This document shows positions 1 through 8,555 of a DNA stretch of 64,000 bases, piece after piece. The notes under the pieces were generated by a model. The model saw only the letters and a list, made by a program, of their open reading frames with translations. It ran no database searches and had not been told where the DNA came from. The stretch is from Oxalobacteraceae bacterium (lineage in GTDB: Bacteria; Pseudomonadota; Gammaproteobacteria; Burkholderiales; Burkholderiaceae_D). Where the stretch lies: contig JAJTGC010000001.1 in assembly GCA_021298975.1 (NCBI GenBank), forward strand, positions 1 through 64,000, written 5' to 3'. How positions within the stretch are numbered: position 1 is the first letter of the stretch; each line of letters begins with the position of its first letter. The translations under genes were made by a program, and so were the position numbers.

Positions 1-335
1 TTTTCGTTTTCCAGCGTATGCACATGCACGAACAGCTCTTTTTCAAAATTGAACAGCATCAGACGAGCGCGCGCACGCATGAGCGGGTCGGCAGGGATGA
101 GCTGCGGATGAGGAAAGCGTTCATCGATGTACTCATTGATGATGTTCGACTCATAGAGTACCAATTCCCGCTCAACCAGTATGGGTACCTGCCCGTAAGG
201 ATTCATGGTCGAAATATCCTCGGGCTTGTTGAATAAATCCACATCACGGATTTCAAAATCCATACCCTTCTCAAACAGGACCAGTCGGCAGCGTTGGGAG
301 AATGGGCAGGTTGTGCCCGAGTAGAGGACCATCAT
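1..335 (-). CDS. sspA: stringent starvation protein A, GST-like (partial, 3' end beyond window)
   Basis: The N-terminal 111 residues of a glutathione S-transferase-fold protein are visible; the C-terminus lies left of base 1. The translation starts MMVLYSGTTCPFSQRC and continues with NPYGQVPIL, the cis-proline loop of the thioredoxin-like domain, then LYESNIINEYIDERFPHP, which closely resembles the SspA family. SspA binds RNA polymerase and helps cells survive starvation and acid stress; it is thought to be a regulator rather than a GST enzyme. Two adjacent ATG codons are possible starts, and an AAGGAA ribosome site lies about 8 bases upstream. It sits directly downstream of petABC, the usual betaproteobacterial position, and sspB would be expected next outside the window. 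Confidence 0.9.
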   Translation of the reverse strand, partial: MMVLYSGTTCPFSQRCRLVLFEKGMDFEIRDVDLFNKPEDISTMNPYGQVPILVERELVLYESNIINEYIDERFPHPQLIPADPLMRARARLMLFNFEKELFVHVHTLENE

Positions 336-347
336 AATTTCAGTTCC

Positions 348-386
348 TTGGAAACAAAGAGGGTGAGACAGCATGCCGCCTCACCC
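348..386 (-). terminator. weak intrinsic terminator between petC and sspA
   Basis: A perfect 7-base inverted repeat, GGGTGAG (361-367) and CTCACCC (380-386) with a 12-base loop, is followed on the minus strand by TCTTTGTTTCC. The interrupted T-tract makes this an attenuating or partial terminator after petC rather than a strong one, and some read-through into sspA is likely. Confidence 0.45.
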
Positions 387-469
387 CACTCATACAGATC
401 TGATTCTCTGCATGACTTGCTTTCATCGCTATCCACAATGAACGCAATCAGGCAGAAAATACAGGGCTA

Positions 470-1234
470 CTATTTAACTTCTCGCCAGTACGAGGCGTTC
501 AGTCGCCAAGCCAACAGTACCAGCAGGGACATGAACAGCAAGACCCAGACACCGACTTGCTGCCGCTTGTTTTTCACCGGCTCGCTCATCCAGGCCATAT
601 AACCCACCAGATCAGCGATTGCCGTGTCGTATTCCTGTGACGTCATTTTTCCCGGCTTGACTTGCTCGAAACCGGCAAATTTGTGCACAGTTTTAGACGC
701 ATCATGGGGATCCTTTTCGTCCACAAATTTCGCCTTGCGAACACCCTGCAACTCCCAGAGTACGTGCGGCATGCCCACATTCGGATAAGCCAGATTGTTC
801 CACCCCGTCGCGCGGCCCTCGTCTACAAAGTAGGTTCGCAAATAGGTGTAAACGTAATCCGCACCGGAGCCTTCGCCAGAAGACTTGGCCCGAACAATCA
901 CCGAGAGATCCGGTGGCGCGGCACCAAACCAGGCTTTCGCGTCCGTGACACTGAGATTGCTTTTCATCAGATCACCCACTTTGTCAGAGGTGAAGAGAAG
1001 ATTGTCACGGATTTGCGCATCTGACAAACCGATATCGCGCAAACGGTTGTAACGAACCAACGATGCCGAATGACAATTCAAGCAATAGTTGACAAATAGG
1101 CGCGCGCCGTTTTGTAGTGCCGTCAAATCACTGCTGCGATCCGGAGCACGATCCAAAGGGTGGCCTGCATCAGAGGCCACAGCAAGGGTCGGAGCAAGCA
1201 CCATTACCGCTATTAATTTTTTTAAGATGTTCAT
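470..1234 (-). CDS. petC: cytochrome c1 of the cytochrome bc1 complex
   Basis: Haem-c subunit of ubiquinol:cytochrome c reductase; it passes electrons from the Rieske protein to soluble or membrane cytochrome c on the periplasmic side. The 254-residue product has a signal peptide (about residues 1-20, ending LAVA), one haem-attachment motif CLNCH (Cys51, Cys54, His55), a likely axial methionine in NVGMPHVLW (Met155), and a C-terminal membrane anchor (about 228-244). An AAGGAA ribosome site precedes the ATG. It is the last gene of petA-petB-petC, 17 bases after petB. Length and layout are normal for proteobacterial c1. Confidence 0.97.
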   Translation of the reverse strand: MNILKKLIAVMVLAPTLAVASDAGHPLDRAPDRSSDLTALQNGARLFVNYCLNCHSASLVRYNRLRDIGLSDAQIRDNLLFTSDKVGDLMKSNLSVTDAKAWFGAAPPDLSVIVRAKSSGEGSGADYVYTYLRTYFVDEGRATGWNNLAYPNVGMPHVLWELQGVRKAKFVDEKDPHDASKTVHKFAGFEQVKPGKMTSQEYDTAIADLVGYMAWMSEPVKNKRQQVGVWVLLFMSLLVLLAWRLNASYWREVK

Positions 1235-1251
1235 TCTTGTTCCTTTGCGGC

Positions 1252-2661
1252 TTAGTGCGGCTGGAAAGTCACTCGCTTGGGCACTGGCTTGAACTCACCC
1301 ATAGCGCTCCACCACGGCATGAGCATGAAGAAGCCGAAATAGATCAGGGTACCGATCTGCGCTACCAAAGTACGGATGGCAGTGGGTGCCTGAACACCGA
1401 GATAACCGAGCACCAGAAAGGTAATGCCGAACACTGCATACACAATCTTGTGCCATTCCGGCCGGTAGCGAATCGACTTCACTGGCGAATGATCCAACCA
1501 AGGCATACCAGCAAGAATGAGAACGGATACGCCCATCAGAACGACACCCCAGAATTTGGCATCAAATACCAGCATGCCAATGACCATCACCACGGCCACA
1601 CCCACCACACCATTCTTGATCATCTGGGGCAGCCGTGTACGAAACACAATCAGCGCAGCATAAGCAATGGTGCACAGGACGAGCGCTGACATGAACTGTG
1701 AAGTGACTGCACGCAGAATCGAGTAGAACGGCGTGAAATACCACACTGGCGCAATGTGCGACGGCGTCTTGAGCGGATCAGCCGGAATGAAGTTGTTATA
1801 TTCGAGGAAGTAACCACCGAATTCCGGCGCAAAGAAGACTACTGCACTGAAAATCGTGAGGAAAACCGACACACCAAATATATCTTTGGTGGTGTAGTAA
1901 GGATGCGAAGGAATGGTGTCGACACCATGACCATCCGGACCCAGGTTGTCTTTGACTTCGATGCCGTCCGGGTTGTTGGAACCCACCTCATGCAAGGCGA
2001 TCAGGTGTGCTACCACCAAGCCAAGCAGCACCAGAGGAATCGCTATCACATGGAAGGCAAAAAAGCGGTTCAACGTCGCATCCGAGACCACATAGTCGCC
2101 GCGAATCCACAATGATAGATCAGGGCCAATGAAAGGAATCGCACCAAACAGATTCACGATCACCTGAGCGCCCCAATAGGACATCTGTCCCCATGGCAGC
2201 AGATAACCGAAAAACGCTTCTCCCATCAGGCACAGGAAAATGGCAACGCCGAACAGCCAGATCAGTTCACGCGGCTTGCGATAGGAACCGTAGAGCAGCG
2301 CCCGCGTCATGTGCAGATACACCACGATGAAAAATGCCGAAGCACCCGTTGAATGCATGTAGCGCACCAGCCAACCCCAAGGCACTTCCCTCATGATGTA
2401 TTCGACTGAAGCAAACGCCAGCTGGGCATCTGGCTTGTAGTTCATTACCAGAAAAATGCCGGTAACGATCTGAATCACCAACACCAGTGCAGCGAGTGAG
2501 CCGAAGAGATAAAAAAAGTTGAAATTCTTGGGTGCATAATACTTGCCCCACTGGTCTTCCCACAGCTTGGTCAGCGGGAAGCGGGAGTCAACCCAACCCA
2601 GCGCTTTTTGTGCAATCGGCGCGTCAGCCGGTAATTTTTTCTCAACAAAAGCCATGATCAA
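1252..2661 (-). CDS. petB: cytochrome b of the cytochrome bc1 complex
   Basis: Polytopic dihaem subunit carrying the quinol-oxidising and quinone-reducing sites. The 469-residue product has paired histidines on transmembrane helices (RYMHSTGAS with VVYLHMTRA, and FFAFHVIAI with VAHLIALHE), and the Qo-site motif PVWY followed by FTPFYSILRA. The C-terminal extra helices and total length fit the beta/gammaproteobacterial bacterial-type cytochrome b. The start overlaps the petA stop by four bases (ATGA), implying translational coupling. MIMAFVEKK offers two Met starts two codons apart; the second is equally plausible. Confidence 0.97.
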   Translation of the reverse strand: MIMAFVEKKLPADAPIAQKALGWVDSRFPLTKLWEDQWGKYYAPKNFNFFYLFGSLAALVLVIQIVTGIFLVMNYKPDAQLAFASVEYIMREVPWGWLVRYMHSTGASAFFIVVYLHMTRALLYGSYRKPRELIWLFGVAIFLCLMGEAFFGYLLPWGQMSYWGAQVIVNLFGAIPFIGPDLSLWIRGDYVVSDATLNRFFAFHVIAIPLVLLGLVVAHLIALHEVGSNNPDGIEVKDNLGPDGHGVDTIPSHPYYTTKDIFGVSVFLTIFSAVVFFAPEFGGYFLEYNNFIPADPLKTPSHIAPVWYFTPFYSILRAVTSQFMSALVLCTIAYAALIVFRTRLPQMIKNGVVGVAVVMVIGMLVFDAKFWGVVLMGVSVLILAGMPWLDHSPVKSIRYRPEWHKIVYAVFGITFLVLGYLGVQAPTAIRTLVAQIGTLIYFGFFMLMPWWSAMGEFKPVPKRVTFQPH

Positions 2662-3266
2662 GCCTCGCCTTTCTCGTCTCTGCCAATTGCGATTCGTGTT
2701 TCACTCAGGTACATGTGGCGTGGCACTTCAAGATTGTCCGGCGCAGGTTTGTTTTTGAAGACACGACCCGCGAGGTCAAATGTTGAACCATGACAGGGGC
2801 ACAGGAAACCACCCGTCCAGTCGTCCGGCAAGGAGGGCTGAGCACCCGGCTGAAACTTCGTGCTTGGCGAGCACCCCAAATGCGAGCAGATACCGACAGC
2901 GATCAAAATTTCAGGCTTGATTGACCGAGTTTCGTTGCGCGCATACTCAGGCGTAAGCTCATTCGGATTGCGCTCGGATTTTGGGTCGGCAACCTGGGCA
3001 TCCGTCTTTTTGAGTGACGCCACCATGTCGGGCGTGCGTTTGATCACCCACACTGGTTTGCCGCGCCATTCGACGGTTTTCATTTCGCCGGGCTTGAGAT
3101 CAGCAATATCCACTTCGACTGGCGCGCCCGCTGCTTTCGCGCGCTCGGACGGCTCAAAGGTGGAGACAAATGCGCCAGCCGCAGCAAGGCCAGCCACGCC
3201 ACCGGCCGCCGCAGTTGCTACCAGCAGGCCGCGTCGACCCGGGTCGACCTGATTTTCGTCACTCAT
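2658..3266 (-). CDS. petA: Rieske iron-sulfur subunit of the cytochrome bc1 complex
   Basis: Ubiquinol-cytochrome c reductase iron-sulfur protein. The N-terminus carries a twin-arginine export signal that doubles as membrane anchor (RR at residues 11-12, then a hydrophobic stretch to about 35). The 2Fe-2S cluster motifs are CSHLGC (ligands Cys127 and His129) and CPCHGS (Cys156 and His159), with Cys132 and Cys158 forming the expected disulfide. At 202 residues it has normal length. It is the first gene of the petABC operon. Its export depends on a Tat system, and tatABC is encoded about 4 kb further along in this window. Confidence 0.97.
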   Translation of the reverse strand: MSDENQVDPGRRGLLVATAAAGGVAGLAAAGAFVSTFEPSERAKAAGAPVEVDIADLKPGEMKTVEWRGKPVWVIKRTPDMVASLKKTDAQVADPKSERNPNELTPEYARNETRSIKPEILIAVGICSHLGCSPSTKFQPGAQPSLPDDWTGGFLCPCHGSTFDLAGRVFKNKPAPDNLEVPRHMYLSETRIAIGRDEKGEA

Positions 3267-3321
3267 AACTCAATCCCGATCAGAGAAGTGCAAACAAGGT
3301 TGGAAATTGCGGAAACCCTCG

Positions 3322-3327
3322 ATTATA
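3322..3327 (-). promoter_or_regulatory. candidate -10 element for petABC
   Basis: A perfect TATAAT lies on the minus strand 55 bases upstream of the petA ATG, in the 161-base gap between the response-regulator stop and petA. No convincing -35 hexamer is found at 16-18 bases, so this is a weak call; an activator could compensate. Nothing else was recognised in this gap. Confidence 0.3.
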
Positions 3328-3427
3328 GCGGAGCTCACTCTGATTTTGTGGAAGGGGGTCAAGCGCCGCCTGTAAACCAAGCAATTCCAAGGCACGGGGG
3401 AAAAAGTTTTTAACTTGATAATAGCAG

Positions 3428-4177
3428 TCAGGGATTCAGGTTACCCATCGTGTCGGGGTCGGCTGGATCGGGGTTCTCAAGCTTCGCATCCCGATCAGGC
3501 TCGAAACGCAACAGGCCGCGCCGGTGTGCTTCAAATACGGCTTCCGAGCGAGAGTGAACCGAAAGTTTGCCGTAAATACGTTTGACATGGGTCTGCACCG
3601 TACTGACAGACAAGTTGAGCGCGGCGGCCACTTTGGCATAACTTCCACCACGGGAGATCAACTCAAGGATCGCACTTTCACGGCGCGTCAACCCCGGCAT
3701 CTCGGTGAACGAAGTCTCTTCCTCATACGGCCAGGAGTTTCGCATCCTCGCCAGTACCTTGCGCGCGATCATCGGACTGATCGGCGAACCTCCCGCCCTC
3801 AGATCCAGAATAGCGCGAACAATATCCGCATGCCCAGACTCTTTGAGAACATAGCCGGAGGCGCCGGCCTCAAGGCAAGCAAACACCTGGGATTCTTCAC
3901 TGGACATGGTGATGACCATGATGTCCGCTTCAGGCAAGAGGCGCCGACAGTGACGAATAATCTCAAGGCCGGAACCGTCCGGCAGACCCAGATCTGTCAA
4001 GAGTAGTTCTATGACCTCTTGCTCCAATCCTTGCAAGGCCTCGGACACCGAACCAAAAGCATTGGTCAACGTCAGCGTAGGCTCAAGATCAATGGCATTG
4101 CACAGAAGACGACGCGTAACGACATCATCTTCAACGACCATAACCCGGCAAACCCGAGACAACGCGATGGGCAACAT
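3428..4177 (-). CDS. orphan NarL/LuxR-family response regulator
   Basis: Two-domain DNA-binding response regulator of 249 residues when started at MLPIALSRVC. The receiver domain has the acidic pocket VVEDD (Glu16-Asp17-Asp18), the phospho-acceptor Asp62 in LLTDLGLPDGSG, Thr90 and Lys112 (GYVLKES). After a linker, a LuxR-type helix-turn-helix (about 163-222) reads LTRRESAILELISRGG and VSTVQTHVKRIYGKLSVHSR. An in-frame ATG 14 codons further upstream exists but adds non-conserved sequence. No histidine kinase lies next to it, so the partner and targets are unknown. It sits just upstream of petABC on the same strand, which permits but does not prove a link to respiration. Confidence 0.85.
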   Translation of the reverse strand: MLPIALSRVCRVMVVEDDVVTRRLLCNAIDLEPTLTLTNAFGSVSEALQGLEQEVIELLLTDLGLPDGSGLEIIRHCRRLLPEADIMVITMSSEESQVFACLEAGASGYVLKESGHADIVRAILDLRAGGSPISPMIARKVLARMRNSWPYEEETSFTEMPGLTRRESAILELISRGGSYAKVAAALNLSVSTVQTHVKRIYGKLSVHSRSEAVFEAHRRGLLRFEPDRDAKLENPDPADPDTMGNLNP

Positions 4178-4264
4178 GAGAATCCAAACTCGGCAACAAA
4201 CGAAAGCTTCGGTGGACAAGTTACCGGTTTAGTTCCCTTTTCGCTGCGTGTTCCTGAATCGAAT

Positions 4265-5035
4265 TCAAACAGGATTAGGCACATCGACAAATTCGTGCCG
4301 AATGCCGAACTGATTTTCCATATGCTGACCAAGGGCCTGCACGCCATAGCGTTCAGTCGCGTGATGACCGCACGCGATGTACGCCACCTGTGATTCACGC
4401 GCGAGATGTACGGTTTGCTCGGAAATCTCGCCACTGAGGTAAACATGGGCACCTGCAGTGATGGCGTCAGCCAGCGCATTTTGCGCGGCCCCGGTACACC
4501 AGCCAATCTTGCCCACCTGCTGCTCTGGATTGCCGATGACCAAAGGAACGCGTCCCAATACCCGCTCGACCACACCCGCAAGATCGCGCACCGTGTGGAT
4601 CTCGCCTGTAGTCACGCCCAACCAGCCCAGATCCTGCTCACCGAAGCGCCCCTCTGCCTTCAGACCAAGTCGCTCACCCAATTGCGCGTTATTCCCCAAC
4701 ACAGGATGGGCATCCAGCGGAAGATGGTAGGCAAACAGATTGATATTGTTTTCCAGTAGCATCTTCAAGCGCTTTTGCCGGTGGCCCACGACGCGCGGAT
4801 CTTCACCCTTCCAGAAGTAGCCGTGGTGAACGAGCAAGGTATCCGCGCCCTTCTCCAGTGCAGCTTCAATCAATGCGAGACTCGCGGTGACGCCGCTGAC
4901 CACGTAGTGAATCTGTTCACGCCCCTCGACCTGCAAGCCGTTGGGGCAGTAGTCGCGAAAACGGTTAATATCCAGCGTGCTGGCAAGATGCTTTTCCAGT
5001 ACATCCCGGCCTACTTTTTTTTCGCTCATTTTCAT
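4265..5035 (-). CDS. Nif3-like dinuclear metal-centre hexameric protein (YbgI family)
   Basis: About 256 residues starting at MKMSEKK (an alternative Met lies two codons later). Family motifs are present: [20 protein letters not shown] and, near the end, [10 protein letters not shown], which supply the histidines and acidic residues of the dinuclear metal site. Members are widely conserved toroidal hexamers; their role is poorly defined, with reports linking them to GTP cyclohydrolase-like activity and DNA-damage tolerance. The open frame continues 44 codons further upstream into the divergent protease gene, but that segment looks unconserved. The start lies only seven bases from the protease ATG on the opposite strand. 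Confidence 0.85.
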   Translation of the reverse strand: MKMSEKKVGRDVLEKHLASTLDINRFRDYCPNGLQVEGREQIHYVVSGVTASLALIEAALEKGADTLLVHHGYFWKGEDPRVVGHRQKRLKMLLENNINLFAYHLPLDAHPVLGNNAQLGERLGLKAEGRFGEQDLGWLGVTTGEIHTVRDLAGVVERVLGRVPLVIGNPEQQVGKIGWCTGAAQNALADAITAGAHVYLSGEISEQTVHLARESQVAYIACGHHATERYGVQALGQHMENQFGIRHEFVDVPNPV

Positions 5036-5042
5036 ATCTGCT

Positions 5043-6218
5043 ATGCGTCGTCTCTGGTTATTGTTTGCGCAGACCGTCACCGTGGCACTTGCGCTGTGGT
5101 TCATTGTAGCGACACTCAAACCCGAGTGGCTGGTGCGTGGTACGTCCAGCATCCATCTGGAGTCCAAACCGGTGCCCGTGCAAGAGGCTGCCGGGCCCGA
5201 TGCGGCAGCGCAGAGCAGTTACCGCGAGGCGGTACGCCGCGCCATGCCCGCCGTGGTCAATATCTTTACCACCAAAGAAGCGCGATCACAGGCCCATCCT
5301 TTCAATAATGACCCCTTCTTCCGGCGCTTTTTTGGCGATGGTCCGCCCATGCAGGATGAAAAGCAATTCAGCCTGGGCTCGGGCGTTATCGTCAGTTCTG
5401 AAGGCTACATCCTGACAAATGATCATGTGATCGATGGCGCAGAAGAAATGGAAGTCGCGCTTGCCGATGGCAGAAAGATTCCTGCCAAGCTGGTGGGTTC
5501 CGATCCGGATACCGATCTTGCAGTCATCAAGGTCAATCTGAAAAATCTGCCCTCCATTACTTTGGGCAGACTGGACAATGCCAAAGTCGGTGATGTGGTG
5601 CTGGCAATCGGCAATCCCTTTGGCGTCGGACAAACGGTCACCATGGGCATCATTTCTGCACTGGGTCGCAATCATCTGGGCATCAATACCTTCGAGGATT
5701 TCATTCAGACGGATGCAGCAATCAATCCGGGTAATTCCGGCGGCGCGCTGGTGGATACGAACGGACATCTGCTGGGCATCAATACAGTGATCTATACGCG
5801 CAGCGGTGGATCACTGGGGATTGGCTTTGCGATACCCGTGACGACGGTAAAAACGGTCATGGACGCCATCATCAGAAATGGACAGGTAGTGCGTGGCTGG
5901 ATTGGCGTCGAGCCACAAGACATCACACCCGAACTTGCCGAGAGTTTTGGTCTGCAAAAATCAACGGGGACGATTATCGCTGGCGTCCTCAGAGGCGGCC
6001 CGGCGGACAAAGCAGGCGTCAAGCCGGGCGACATTCTTTTGTCGGTCGCCGGCAAGCCAGTCTCCGATACGGTGTCGATGCTCAACCTGGTCGCGGAGCT
6101 GACACCCGGAGACAAAGTGCGCGTCACCGTGCTGCGCAAATCGCAGGAGGCGGCCATCGACCTTACGGTAGGCCGCAGGCCACGCTCAAAACCACGCCGC
6201 CCTTCAGGAACCGAGTAA
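5043..6218 (+). CDS. membrane-anchored HtrA/DegS-type periplasmic serine protease
   Basis: Do-family serine endopeptidase of 391 residues with one uncleaved N-terminal membrane helix (about 5-23), a trypsin-like protease domain, and a single C-terminal PDZ domain (about 285-375). The catalytic triad is His128 (TNDHVIDG), Asp158 (DTDLAVIKV) and Ser232 (NPGNSGGAL). One PDZ plus a membrane anchor resembles DegS/AlgW sensors of envelope stress more than soluble two-PDZ DegP/DegQ, although many annotations use degQ. The start at [10 protein letters not shown] gives a good anchor; the frame extends upstream into the divergent nif3 gene with no sensible signal. No anti-sigma factor gene is adjacent. 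Confidence 0.9.
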   Translation: MRRLWLLFAQTVTVALALWFIVATLKPEWLVRGTSSIHLESKPVPVQEAAGPDAAAQSSYREAVRRAMPAVVNIFTTKEARSQAHPFNNDPFFRRFFGDGPPMQDEKQFSLGSGVIVSSEGYILTNDHVIDGAEEMEVALADGRKIPAKLVGSDPDTDLAVIKVNLKNLPSITLGRLDNAKVGDVVLAIGNPFGVGQTVTMGIISALGRNHLGINTFEDFIQTDAAINPGNSGGALVDTNGHLLGINTVIYTRSGGSLGIGFAIPVTTVKTVMDAIIRNGQVVRGWIGVEPQDITPELAESFGLQKSTGTIIAGVLRGGPADKAGVKPGDILLSVAGKPVSDTVSMLNLVAELTPGDKVRVTVLRKSQEAAIDLTVGRRPRSKPRRPSGTE

Positions 6219-6223
6219 TTCTC

Positions 6224-6904
6224 ATGCACCTTCGAGACCTGGTTCAGTTCTTGTCCGAACTGGAAGAAAACAACAATCGTGCGTGGTTTGTGATGAACAA
6301 ACCGCGCTACGACATTCTGCGCGGTGAGTTGCTGACGCTGGTTGAGACACTTATCGCCGGCATCACGCGTTTCGATCCGGTGATCGCCAATTGCAACCCG
6401 AAAAAAGCGATGTTCAGAGTGAACCGGGACCTGCGTTTCTCGCGCGGCAAGCCACCGTACAAAACCACTTTTTCTGCAGCGATTACTGCCAGCGGTCTCA
6501 AAAAGCCCAGCCAGGGAGGTGGGCCCGCCTACTATTTCCATATCGATGCCAGAGGCGTATTGTTTTCAGCCGGTGGCGAATACGGCCCACCCGCTGATCG
6601 CCTCCGTGCAGTACGCCAGCACATTGTGAATGACGCTGCGGGCTTTCAACGTCTTTTGCGGGACAAGGGATTGCATGCCGCTTTTGGCGGCTTGGTAGAA
6701 AGAGACAAGCTGATACGCTTGCCCAAAGGCTTTGACGCCGATGCGCCGCATCCGGAATTTTTGAAACTGAAGAGTTATATGGTTCGGCGGGAGGTGAGTG
6801 TCACGAAACTATCACCAGAAAAATTACCTGGGCTGCTGCTCGCGGATTTCAAAGCGTCGGCACCGCTGGTGAAGTGGTTGCGGGCAGCGGGACCGACGCC
6901 CTGA
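6224..6904 (+). CDS. DUF2461 / TIGR02453 family protein
   Basis: A 226-residue conserved protein of unknown function. Recognisable family features are LSELEENNNRAWFVMNKPRYD near the N-terminus, RDLRFSRGKPPYKTTF (a basic conserved block around 70-85) and GPAYYFHIDARG. It starts five bases after the protease stop, so it is probably co-transcribed with it. It ends nine bases from the convergent tatC stop. There is no signal peptide or membrane helix, so it is likely cytoplasmic. I do not assign a biochemical role. Confidence 0.8.
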   Translation: MHLRDLVQFLSELEENNNRAWFVMNKPRYDILRGELLTLVETLIAGITRFDPVIANCNPKKAMFRVNRDLRFSRGKPPYKTTFSAAITASGLKKPSQGGGPAYYFHIDARGVLFSAGGEYGPPADRLRAVRQHIVNDAAGFQRLLRDKGLHAAFGGLVERDKLIRLPKGFDADAPHPEFLKLKSYMVRREVSVTKLSPEKLPGLLLADFKASAPLVKWLRAAGPTP

Positions 6905-6913
6905 GCACATCGA

Positions 6914-7678
6914 TCAGATGACTTCTTCGGGCGCCTGGGTCGCCTTTTGAAAGAAAGGCGCCAGCAACAAACCAATCTCGTAGAGCAGACAAAGCGGGAT
7001 CGCGAGGAAGAGCTGGCTCATGACATCAGGCGGCGTCACAACTGCCGCGATCACAAATGCACCCACGATCACATAGGGCCGGATGGATTTGAGTTTCTCC
7101 ACGGTGACCAGGCCCATGCGAACCAGCACAATCACCACCACCGGTACTTCGAAGGTCAGCCCGAACGCCAGACACATGGTCAGTACGAAATCAAGATAGT
7201 TCTCGATATCCGGCGCGACCGAAATTGATTTCGGCGCAAATTCGTTGATAAACTTGAAAACGGTACCAAACACGAAGTAGTAACAAAACGCCACACCGAG
7301 CACAAAGAGTGCCGACGAAGAGATGATCAGGGGCGCCACCAAGCGCTTCTCATGCATATAGAGCCCCGGCGCGACGAAGGCCCACGCCTGATACAAGACC
7401 CACGGCAGCGAGATCATCAGCGCCAGCATCATGGTGACTTTCATGGGCACCATGAAAGGCGTAATGACGCCAGTGGCGATCATTTTGGATCCCTCCGGCA
7501 GCGCATTCATCATCGGTTGCGCGAGAAAATCATATACGGCAGCCGCGCCCGGCCACACCGCAAACAGGACAATGAAAACCACCAGCACCACAGCAGATGC
7601 ACGTACGAGTCGCGTGCGCAACTCGATCAGGTGAGAGATAAAAGTTTCCTGCATGCCGGGGGCGTTGTCGTCAGCCAT
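6914..7678 (-). CDS. tatC: Sec-independent protein translocase subunit TatC
   Basis: Polytopic receptor subunit (254 residues, six predicted membrane helices) that recognises twin-arginine signal peptides and exports folded proteins. Diagnostic sequence includes FISHLIELRTRLVRA at the N-terminus and FEVPVVVIVLVRMGLV in the middle; FGLTFEVP is the highly conserved TatC core with its glutamate. It is the last gene of tatA-tatB-tatC, three bases after tatB. Likely substrates encoded in this window are PetA and MsrP, both of which carry RR signals. Confidence 0.97.
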   Translation of the reverse strand: MADDNAPGMQETFISHLIELRTRLVRASAVVLVVFIVLFAVWPGAAAVYDFLAQPMMNALPEGSKMIATGVITPFMVPMKVTMMLALMISLPWVLYQAWAFVAPGLYMHEKRLVAPLIISSSALFVLGVAFCYYFVFGTVFKFINEFAPKSISVAPDIENYLDFVLTMCLAFGLTFEVPVVVIVLVRMGLVTVEKLKSIRPYVIVGAFVIAAVVTPPDVMSQLFLAIPLCLLYEIGLLLAPFFQKATQAPEEVI

Positions 7679-7681
7679 GCT

Positions 7682-8209
7682 TTAGTTGAAAAACCTGATG
7701 GTTCTGCCGATATTCGGACGGTAACGGGCAACACGGGCGGCGCCCGACATGACACGCGTCTTGCGCCCCGTCGACCGCTTGAACCAGATCGGCAATGAGG
7801 AGGTTTGCGAGAGCTTTTTCTTCCTGAAATCGCGGCGCTTGGCCGCCAGATCTTCGTCGGTAGGCACACGCAAGGCTTCGCTGTAGCCGCTATAAGACTG
7901 GTTCGCCTCCGTCATTGCTTCGGTCAGCGACTCGCCTGCCTCGGCAAAGTTTTGCTGGACTTCAGAAAAACTCTGGCTGATGGTCTGATTGATTTTGGAG
8001 GTGGCATTCATGAAGCCGGAATGCATCTTGTTGAGCTCCTCCATCTGCATCTCGCGATTGACTTCGGCCTTGACGGTGCTGATGTAACGCTGCGCGCGCC
8101 CCCACAGGGTGCCCGCCATACGGGCCACCGCTGGCAGCTTCTCAGGGCCAATCACGACCAGCGCGACTGCACCGATCAGCGCGATTTTGGTAAGACCAAG
8201 GTCAATCAT
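7682..8209 (-). CDS. tatB: Sec-independent protein translocase subunit TatB
   Basis: The N-terminal 20 residues form the short membrane helix typical of TatA/B (MIDLGLTKIALIGAVALVV), followed by the hinge and amphipathic helix IGPEKLPAVARMAGTLW. The long, charged, poorly conserved tail makes it 175 residues, the size of TatB rather than TatA. TatB pairs with TatC in the signal-peptide receptor. The C-terminal tail (about 135-175) is rich in arginine and serine. It lies between tatA (66-base gap containing a hairpin) and tatC (3-base gap). Confidence 0.95.
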   Translation of the reverse strand: MIDLGLTKIALIGAVALVVIGPEKLPAVARMAGTLWGRAQRYISTVKAEVNREMQMEELNKMHSGFMNATSKINQTISQSFSEVQQNFAEAGESLTEAMTEANQSYSGYSEALRVPTDEDLAAKRRDFRKKKLSQTSSLPIWFKRSTGRKTRVMSGAARVARYRPNIGRTIRFFN

Positions 8210-8236
8210 CGGGGCAAAAAGTCAGGGGGAAGGCGC

Positions 8237-8254
8237 GCGGCCAAGGCTGGCCGC
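8237..8254 (-). repeat. hairpin in the tatA-tatB gap
   Basis: A perfect 7-base inverted repeat, GCGGCCA (8237-8243) and TGGCCGC (8248-8254) with a 4-base loop, lies in the 66-base gap between tatA and tatB. On the minus strand there is no immediate T-run after it, so it is not a classic terminator. A GC-rich stem here could protect the tatA message or partly uncouple tatB, since TatA is generally needed in excess over TatB. That role is inference. Confidence 0.45.
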
Positions 8255-8275
8255 TGTCGCTTGATGGAAGCAGTA

Positions 8276-8497
8276 TCAGCTCTTGGATTTTTCGCGGGCT
8301 TCGACGTCAATGGTGGCCTTGTCCGTTACCTGAGACGGCGCTCCACCTTTTTCCTCTTCGGGGCCTTTGACGCCGTCCTTGAATCCTTTGACAGCCTTAC
8401 CCAAGTCGGCACCAATGTTGCCCAATTTCTTGGTACCAAACACCAGCATGACAATCACCAGCACGATGACCCAGTGCCAAATACTGAACGAACCCAT
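8276..8497 (-). CDS. tatA: Sec-independent protein translocase subunit TatA
   Basis: Small 73-residue pore-forming subunit: [19 protein letters not shown] forms the membrane helix, then [20 protein letters not shown], the conserved Phe-Gly hinge and amphipathic helix, and a short charged tail. A clear AGGAG ribosome site precedes the ATG. First gene of tatABC and directly downstream of hinT, the usual arrangement after his genes in betaproteobacteria. Confidence 0.97.
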   Translation of the reverse strand: MGSFSIWHWVIVLVIVMLVFGTKKLGNIGADLGKAVKGFKDGVKGPEEEKGGAPSQVTDKATIDVEAREKSKS

Positions 8498-8555
8498 TTG
8501 TATCTCCTAGCCGAACCCGCAGGCTCTCATCTAATAAATAATGTCACGGCAAAAA

